Shown here: piece by piece, positions 56,151-64,000 of the stretch
Numbering within the stretch: the stretch's first letter is position 1
How the letters are laid out: every line of letters begins with the position of its first letter
NCBI RefSeq assembly: GCF_032062135.1
Contig: NC_092859.1
Coordinates: 70,575,111 to 70,639,110 of the forward strand
Source of the DNA: Pyxicephalus adspersus
Taxonomy: Eukaryota > Chordata > Amphibia > Anura > Pyxicephalidae
Reading direction: 5' to 3'
DNA: 64,000 bases
Notes under the pieces: model-generated
Databases searched by the model: none
The model's input: the letters and a program-made list of their open reading frames with translations, nothing else
What the model was told of the DNA's origin: nothing
Translations under genes and position numbers: made by a program

Positions 56151-59100
56151 GGTAAATTAAGCCTCCATGTGGTGGTATAATGCAAATAATTGATTCCCTA
56201 ATATTATTTTTTTATACATTTTTTTTCATGTTTAAAATGATTTTCTTATTTTTTTAACAGCTTGCTGACAGGCCTTTAAGTGATAGTATGGTGCATGTGA
56301 CAGATTATCTTTATGAAGACATCGGGGGCATATTAGATCTGTTATAAATTTATTTATTGAAAAATGTTAGGTTGTCCAGCAAAAGGGACAATTTCAGTTG
56401 CTGAGTTCCACATCTCAGAACAATTGTTAAATTATCAGTAGGGCATTGGAAACAGTGGACTGGAAGAAAACATAGTGAGCCCATCATTCTGAAATATAGG
56501 GAGCCCATAGTCACCCAGAATCAACAAGTATTTAAAACCCCCCGCAAAACTCAAATTAAAAAGCATAAAAAGATTTTTTACACAATCTAATGTTTGGGTT
56601 TATATACATATTAGCTAACGAGGCAACACTTGGGGTTTAGAAGCATTGGGCCAGCCCAATTAAAACTGTAAGTGGTAATTATATTCTTCAGTTACTATTT
56701 TTATGGCTTATCCCTTTTTTTAAAAAAAAAAATACTGTTGCAATTCCTTAAATCAGTGTCAAATGGTGAAAACTTTTTTTGTATGTCACAACAGTCTATC
56801 TTATGCTTAGTATACACTTGCAACTACTGTTACTCTAAACAATTGTTCTAATAAAAATCTAGGGTCTGTACAAACCTTAAGACTAACCTGTCTACAGAGT
56901 GACAAATCTGCTGCATAATTTCACTTTTAGAATGAACAGCATTGTCACTTCTAATGGAAGAGAAAAACACACAGATCTACAAAGGGTCATAAAATAATAA
57001 CACAACATTTATTAAATGCAAATAATACAAGTTATGCCTAACAACTAATTGCAGGAAGTCAATAATGTATTTATCTGATCAGAGAGATGACTTTTCATTA
57101 TCTGCATTGGATTCTATCGTTACGTTTGGCTCTGCCTTATTAACTACTGATAAATAACCATTAGCTTTTCCTAATAATCATTCCAGAGAGTCAGGAAGTG
57201 TTGGAGGATCTTTTCAACTGGGACACAAAGGAACATAAACTCTTTTTAGTAGATTGGGGAAAGATTAGAGTCTTGATTAAGTTTAAATATCTGTCTATGT
57301 CTTCCTGACCCCAAAAACACCCCACCCTCAATTCCTGAAAGAGAGAGGAAATCAGTGCATTAGGGTCCCAGATAACAATAGAGGCTAAATGGAAATGTTA
57401 ACCCTTCCCACTTTATCCCAAAAAAAAAAATAGAAAAATGCTGAGTTTGACTTTAGCAACTTATTTGCTAAAATTCTATTGATATATGAGCAGCTGAGTT
57501 ATTTCTTTATTGGTCTATTGATTGCCATGTCAGAGGGTTGAAACTCAACGCCTATGCTAATGTATCTATTTATTGTTAATGGAAAAAAAATAACAGTCAA
57601 GTGGAGAAAAATACTTTTTGTAAGTTGTGTTGTTTCCTGCAGCCTTCACAATATCAGGCTCTGTGTATTTATATGGCTCTTTTTCAAACGACATATGTCA
57701 TGTTTTTTATGACATTGAAAAAGGTCCAGTGCTGAAACACTACATTGCTCTCAAGTTAAAACTTTTTGGCTGTCTCAATTGGACTGGCATGCTACCTTAT
57801 ATAACACATTTCCACATGATTAGATGATTAGATTCCAGAAAAAGGAGAAAAAAAAATGAGAGCAAGGAAGAATGTGGTGTGGATGAACAATAGTCAACAA
57901 ATGTAAGGGAGCCACTTTAAGGTTGACATAAAATTGAAGTACGGAAACATCGAGCACAATTAGCTTTGCTAGTCATAGCATTCAGTTTCTATGAGAATGA
58001 AAATTCAGGGACATGAAAAGCCCCAGTGAAAAAAAATGTATTGTAGGTAATTAACTTAATCCTTATGATTTGAACATTGTCCTACTGGTATACAAGTACG
58101 ACTTTCCCTTTATCGTAACCTTGAGCAAAATTCAACTATAAACCATGTTTTCTGTTTAGTGCTAAAGTGATCTGTTTGTTACAGAACTTCTATACGATAT
58201 ATTCAGCTGTTACAAAATAAGATCTGGATACTAGATACATTATTCCTATCAACTGAAGATATAAACCAGGAAGCAAGAAGTATTTATCATTAAAAACGCA
58301 TTGTACAGAAACCGTACTTCAATAGTTGGTATACACAACAAAGCAGGAAGGTTTACTGAAATCTCAGAGTCACACAGGAGCAAGCTGTCACACTTTTTCA
58401 TTAACAGCAAATTGCATCATTAGTTTCCTAGAAACTAAGCCAGTCACATATGATGCCATCAATCACAGTAAACCGCATAATGATAGTATATATGGGTAGT
58501 CTGAAGTCAAAGATTAATTGCCATTAAAGAATGTTCTTTTTTATTGCCAGTTGCCTGTTACATGGCTGAATTATCCAGGAAGAGAAAGGGACATACAGTA
58601 TAATGATAGCAAAATGCAGCTGGGAAAGAGATTCTGAAAATAGTATGTGATTTCAGGGCTGTATACTGGAGGAGGGCTGAATGTCCATCATCAAATTAAA
58701 TAAAACGTAAAGAGAAGCCTGGAACTAAAAAAGTAAAGAAAAGAAGAATAGGCAAAGGGGCTGCATGACAGTATGGACAGTGTGGGCTTCCAGGCAAGAA
58801 AGGGCTAGGGAAGAAAATCTGGAAAGTAGGATGGGGCTAAGGGCTACCCATCCTTAATTGTGCTGCTTTGGACAGAACTGGGTTGTGAGTTGGGCATTGT
58901 GGTGGGGGTGGCTGAGTTTCTGTAAGACAGTGGTTTTGGAAGTGCTTGGGAGTGGTGGGGAAACCATCTATATGGTATGGTGTTCTCCAAGATTTAAAAT
59001 TAATTGGTAAAAAGCGAGTATGGTTGGGCTGGAAAGGGGTGCTACTATTGCAAGATATTGGCACTGAAGCCAAGGTAGGGTGGTTGGGAACCAAAAATAT

Positions 59101-60019
59101 CAGGTTATGGCCTTGGTTTGTGGTGTGTGGTGCTTAGTCAGACTCCTAGGAACAGCAGCCAAAAAAGGAATATTAGTGGTTTAAATTGTTCAGTTTAGGT
59201 TATGATTATTTCTTATTATTTGTTATATGTAGTAATAAAAGAAAACATTTTTTTTTACTAGATAATTTTAATAAATAAAATGGCTGTCCAGCCATTTTGT
59301 TCCAAAGTTTGGTAATTCGACTGTTTATTAGGTGTAGGGGAAGTTGGGCTGGGCAGATCTGAGAAAGAATGGGGTGCATTATGTGCTCCCCTGTTCAAAG
59401 AAGTGTAAACAAAGTGAGAAGTTTTTTTGCCTTAACGTGTTGCCCCTCGACTTTTTTTTCTAGGCAATGTCGACCACATTTGATTGCAAATATTACCAAA
59501 TAGGTAAAAACAACCCATCAGTAACTGTTTCTATCAAACCCATGAAACAGTTTAAACTGGTTGCTGTAGGTTGCCTTTATCCTAGTGTGGATATGGCTTG
59601 CATAGAATATAAAGTGGAAATAACTCTCCTATACTTTACATTTGAGTAAGGTAACATATTGGCTTCATGTTAGATCTGCAGTTGCTATGATGCTGCACTT
59701 GTGGTCAGCCCTGACACCAGCCATTTGAGGGCTTGAAAGTTTGGCTGAAGGCCAACATGAAGGCAACTGCTAGAGTTGTCAGCAGATGCATGCCTTGAAT
59801 GTTTTTGGAACTCTTTTGTTTTAACCAACAGTATAGGGGAGTATAGAGTGTGGTTCCTAAAATCATTCAATAATTCAATTTGGGGATATGCAAGCAGCAA
59901 TTAAACTTCAACAACAAAAAAGTTTACATGCACTTTAAGTCCTTGCAGGAGTTGGGAGCTGGAAGGCAATAGTAAATACAGTGCATTTATGGAAAATAAT
60001 ATTATGACAAAAAATAATA
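56151..60019. other. AT-rich non-coding DNA, no gene seen
   Basis: The stretch 58740-59110 is G-rich (repeated GGGGTGGCTGAG-type words) and less AT-rich than its flanks, with no coding evidence on either strand. A perfect 10-bp hairpin AAAATGGCTG-TC-CAGCCATTTT lies at 59277-59298. Poly(A) runs occur at 57420-57430. Confidence 0.55.
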
Positions 60020-60536
60020 CAGGTAGTCCCCGGGTTAAGGACATCCAACATACAGACACCTCCTAGATAGGAATGGAGCTTCCCTGCTCACTCATGTGCA
60101 GAACAGAGGCTTGAAGGGGGGAGGGAGCAGTTTGCATGACTTGCACATGAAATCTTTTGCTAAACACATCTGAAGTTGAGGTGATGGTGAGGTGATAGGG
60201 GGGGTGAGTTCTTTTTTGAGCCTTTTGTAACTCTTTAATGACCAAGACAAACTCTGCAGTTGTTTCTTTTTGCATATCAAAGCACAGCTTGTTTCAGAAA
60301 TTAATGAATGTCTAGGGTCCATCATTTTTTTCTTTTTTGCTTTGTTTTTGATTAACTTACAGTAAGGATGTTATACAGTACTTGACACCATGCTGCCTAA
60401 TAATATGTTGAGACAAACATCTGTCCTAATTGCATTTATTAAAATAATGTACTGTACCTGTTCTGACCTCCATACAAATTTAACTTAAGAACAAAACCTA
60501 CAGTCCCTATCTCATATGTAACCCAGGGACAACCTG
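60020..60536. mobile_element. TA-flanked, Tigger/pogo-like MITE
   Basis: CAGGTAGTCCCCGGGTTA at the left is matched in inverted orientation by CAGGTTGTCCCTGGGTTA at the right (16 of 18 bases). TA lies on both sides (60018-60019 and 60537-60538), the target-site duplication of the Tc1/mariner superfamily. It is 517 bp without a transposase. Frames within it are chance. Confidence 0.75.
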
Positions 60537-60630
60537 TAATATACCACTTTTTTTACTGTAAATATCTCAACCTGAAGGTGTTTTGTAAACTGTTAGTATA
60601 CAAAGTATTTGTAAGCATTAACATATTATT

Positions 60631-60767
60631 TTTAATAAAACCATAATTGGTTTAAACATTGAAATATAGAACATGTCTTTTCATCTATATCTCAATTGTG
60701 CCAATGTACAAATAGAGATTCAGTCCGAGTTTCTTTAACGCGTTTCACAAACTCTGCTTCTTCAGGA
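60631..60767 (-). repeat. Hammerhead-like core with downstream poly(A)-like signal
   Basis: On the minus strand CCTGAAGAAGC (60757-60767) contains a perfect CUGANGA box, and GTGAAACGCGTTA (60736-60748) gives GAAA with the minimal CGCG stem-III loop and cleavage-site-like U. Stem II is weak. ATTAAA lies about 100 bases downstream (60631-60636). It is the copy with the best conserved core on both sides. Confidence 0.5.
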
Positions 60768-61239
60768 ATAACAGAATGTAAATTGATGATTGTCATCTAT
60801 TAGGTAAACCATTTAAAGCATTTATTGATCAAAACATACTAATCTAGATGAATCTAAAACAAACCATTTAAGGATACCATTGGTCCACCAATTGCCTGGT
60901 ATTTTTTATCATTGGTGAAGTTTGGGGAGATCCATAAAAAGCATTCTTCCAATATTGCTCCATTGTTGGACATGTTTTTTTTCCAATTATGTCACTATGG
61001 GAATCACCCCTCTCTTCTAATCCCCATCGGTAATCCCAATCATTTACAGAGAACTAAATCTAGTGAAAAGGATATTTATAAAACAGTGAATCTGGAATCC
61101 ACTAAAACATTCCCTTGAGGAGAATCAATTACTTCATTAAAACATTAAAAAATGGGTTAAAGACTGACACTTTTTAAAAAGACCATTTAAAGAGATATTG
61201 TCATGGTGCCTTATTAAGTCAGCAGAGAAATTGCTATGG
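60768..61239. other. Non-coding DNA, nothing recognised
   Basis: A short frame at 60912-61118 has no motif. Confidence 0.55.
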
Positions 61240-61245
61240 TAACAA

Positions 61246-61840
61246 CTAGGGATGAGGGGCGAATCGGGCTGTTCTCGCTTACTAAACATGTAATCGAGAA
61301 TGGCCTGTGTAAATTCGGTCGTCGAGATTGAAGTAGTATGCCCCGTAGTATGTGTTCTTGGATAGAGATTCTCTATCCAAGAACACAGGAGTATGGCGGC
61401 TGTGCTCATTATAAAAGAATGCAGCCGTGGGAATCATCCTGTGATGACTCCCATGGCTGCATTCATTCAGGAGCACAGCTGCGGGACTCACACTGACAGG
61501 AGGAGTACCGCGGCAGCATTCCTGAATGGAGCTGTGGGAATCCTCCTGTGCTTGGTCCCTGGGATTGCGCACAGGGTGATTCCTACGGCTGCATTCATGA
61601 ATGCAGCTGCGGAACTCCTCCTGCCTTCGCAGGCACTGGAGGTTAAATGGGGGCTTGCCCTCTAGTGCCCCGGGGATCGCACACAGGAGGATTCCTACGG
61701 CTGCATTCTGCAGCTGCGGTACTCCTCTTGTAATGATTTCCTTGATCTTCGCAAGGGTCCGCAAAATCAGTTCGCCGAAATTTCACAGACCAATCGGAAG
61801 TTTAAGGAAATTTTTGCAAGGCATTCTCACTCATCCCTAG
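61246..61840 (+). mobile_element. Hairpin-rich TIR element family, copy II
   Basis: CTAGGGATGAG (61246-61256) and CTCATCCCTAG (61830-61840) are perfect 11-bp terminal inverted repeats. They are flanked by a direct TAACAA on both sides (61240-61245 and 61841-61846), a 6-bp target-site duplication. Inside is a perfect palindrome with 18-bp arms (61351-61387). A series of alternating units around GGCTGCATTC / GAATGCAGC and GGAGGATTCC-type words follows. The element is 595 bp and non-coding; frames over it in both directions arise from the repeated units. No superfamily is assigned. Confidence 0.8.
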
Positions 61841-61846
61841 TAACAA

Positions 61847-64000
61847 CCATCTCCATGCCAAAAACTTTGTGCTACAACCAATAGGGACACTGCTAGAACC
61901 TGCTACCATCTAGCTGCATGTGTACACAGCAGTCATCACACCATCCACTTTTTTTGCAATGACTCCCATTGGAGCCCTTTCTATGGTTTGCATTGTTGGG
62001 TTCAAAGAACATTCCTCTATAGCAAACCAGATCCAGGTAAAGTCACTTATCAATGAAATAGTGACTAAATAGGAGGAAGAAGCAGCTTGGCATTAATGGA
62101 CAGATAAGTATCAATAATAATTTGGAGAAATGAGCCAAACCCCAGAAGGAACATGCATAATATTAATCCACCAATTGTTTCATCAGAATAGCTAATTTTT
62201 GTTACACTAAGTTTTTTATGTTGAGATGTTCAGGATTTCTTCTCTGACATTGCAGGAAATATCAGAGGATTACAAAACCTAAACTGCTTCATTTTTTCAA
62301 ACACTTTTTCTCTGTAGCTAATTTTTTACTTCATTAGATATAGCTAGCTACAAGTGCATGATTCTCTGAATTGCTGGTAGTAGATAGGTTCTCTCAAAGG
62401 CACAAAGGTTTTGCAATGCTTCATCAATGACTGTTGAAAAATGGCTTGAAACTAGCATATGTGAAAGCGCCCAGGTTGCATCCCTCAGTATTTACCCACT
62501 GATACCAATTCACGGTGCAGTAGAAATTGACTAAGTATAATACAGGGTCAAGTACATTTGTTTATTCCTAAAACTTAGGGTGGGTAGAAGACAAGCATCA
62601 AGGCAGAGGATCAGGACGGACTACAGGCACATGACAATAACCAGTTTCAAAATTGGTAAAAATCTGGAGCACTTAAAAACAAGCAGATACTTGAACAGAT
62701 ACTAAAAGATGCCAGAGATCAAACTAAGTCATAAATGGAATATCAAAACAAGATAATTACAGTAAAACTTCAAAGTGACAAGGTACAGACCCGCTACAGA
62801 GTATCATGGATACTCACAGACTATATCAGAGCAATAAACCAGAAATAATCCAGTGTCAGTCGATGTCACTAAGATGTGGGAATGGAACCCTACTTTATTA
62901 CCTTCCTTCATTAATCTCCTGGCCAGTTTTCGGCTGCACATAACAAAGTCAAGAGAAGATTGTGATGGCAATCTTTTTAGGAGGCATTAATAGATACTAG
63001 CTTATTACATGAAGCCTAAACAGTCCTACAATGACCTGAATGTATGTTTAGCTAAGCATATACAGTATGCTATACATACTTTTTTTATACTATACATATA
63101 AAAAAACAATAACCTAAATAGATAAGTTAACAAAGAAAGAGTCAAATTGGAATGTGGGGAAAAATACAAAGCAGAGAATAGATAAACAGACAGACAGATA
63201 AATGTAGACTTTTTAAAAATACAAACAATAAAACAATAACAAATAAAAAAATATAATATTTGTTTACCTGTTATTTTTGTAAAAGCACGGTGTGTAAAGT
63301 TTTCCAATTGTAATAATTCATTTCAACCACATGCCATTGGAATAAATGACTGGATCTTGCATGTCTAAAAGTTGTTGGGGTCCTAACTAAAAATGGACAT
63401 TTTGAATTGAAGACTTTTGAAAAGTTGAGAAACTTAATTTAATAAATTATATTTGCGTTCAGTACGAATACCCAGTCTAGATGAAAACAATAAACATGAA
63501 TTTGTTATTCTAAGGACTGTATAATTGACATGAATCTTCACTTATTTCATTAAATGAACATTTCCAGCTTGTTTAGTAAATAACCATCTATAAATCTACA
63601 TCAAGAAGTAAAGATGTACAGAATTGGGACTGCTGATGGTATTAAAACATGCCTGTAATGGCTGAAAGTGATGTCACATATTGCTGGAGATATTTAAAGC
63701 TTACAGTAATAAGGCTTACAGCTAGGGTTTATCTACAACACTCTCTTTGAACAGGTGCTGGACCTGCAGATACCTACCTGTTCCTGTGTTATTAGTACTA
63801 GAAACATACATAGCCCCAAAACTTAGGGATTATATAGGATGCTCTAATACTAAAATTTTACTTGTCAATAATTAACATCAAGCAGCTAGTTACCTTTAAT
63901 GAATGCCAAGCATTTGATTTGTATTGCATAAGCAAATGTCTTCTTTTTATTATTTTTGCATTGCTATTTTTAGAAAGAAGGATTTTATTGCCAGAACTTG
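61847..64000. other. AT-rich non-coding DNA to the right edge, no gene seen
   Basis: A frame at 63026-63307 (minus, 93 codons) is low-complexity and hydrophobic with no motif. GATAAACAGACAGACAGATA simple sequence lies at 63180-63200. Confidence 0.6.

Noticed and set aside
57690..57760. A further hammerhead-like locus (TTGAAAAAGGTCC...GTGCTGAAACACT)
   Set aside because: The first box is too far from CUGANGA and no flanking helix pairs; it may be a chance match.
61282..61764. A 160-codon minus-strand frame with repeated motifs, and a plus-strand counterpart
   Set aside because: The repeated peptide comes from the alternating DNA units inside the TIR element; both strands are open for the same reason.
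62425..62470. Hammerhead-like boxes (CTGTTGAAAAATGGC then TTGAAACTAGC)
   Set aside because: The first box lacks the required GANGA order and the stem is weak; no poly(A) signal at the spacing seen elsewhere.
1..64000. CRISPR arrays, operons, prophage or bacterial regulatory features
   Set aside because: Nothing of that kind is present; repeats and element families are those of a vertebrate genome.

Overview
The window looks like a piece of an amphibian chromosome, most likely from a frog of the ranoid type. It is AT-rich and has no operon-like packing of genes. Introns, if any, belong to genes whose exons I cannot see here. The repeats are those typical of frog genomes: an L2-type LINE whose 3' tail is shared with a tRNA-headed SINE, Tc1-like, hAT-like and Tigger-like DNA elements, a chromodomain Ty3/gypsy element, and several fold-back MITEs. 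Two runs of N (12 and 663 bases) show that this is a draft assembly. No host protein-coding exon, rRNA or functional tRNA gene could be supported. Nearly all recognisable coding sequence is decayed mobile-element sequence.

Layout. 1-7.7 kb holds short non-autonomous repeats, including a 390-bp inverted repeat (4708-5100) with a hammerhead-ribozyme-like core in each arm. 7.7-9.5 kb is a nearly full-length but frameshifted copy of an unnamed, transposase-like protein family with three Cys/His clusters. Two more pieces of the same family lie at 31.3-32.5 kb (a divergent lineage) and 34.7-35.1 kb (about 95% identical to the first copy at its 3' end). 9.5-30 kb is mainly non-coding AT-rich DNA with SINE, L2, L1-like, Tc1-like and solo-LTR-like remnants. 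30.6-35 kb is a cluster of DNA-transposon debris. 38.9-47.4 kb is one chromodomain Ty3/gypsy retrotransposon with both LTRs. A small, internally deleted endogenous retrovirus (42.6-45.5 kb) has landed in its integrase region. 48-64 kb is non-coding DNA with MITEs, including two copies, in opposite orientation, of a hairpin-rich terminal-inverted-repeat element (52.0-52.7 and 61.2-61.8 kb).

How the parts relate. The L2 LINE and the SINE share their 3' tail, which fits the SINE borrowing L2 machinery. Hammerhead-like cores occur at five places in four loci. Three of these loci have a poly(A)-signal-like hexamer about 95-120 bases downstream on the same strand, so they look like 3' ends of a retroelement family. 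The best candidates for something little described are the unnamed transposase-like family and these hammerhead-bearing repeats. Nothing here could be checked against a database; family names rest on motif recognition.
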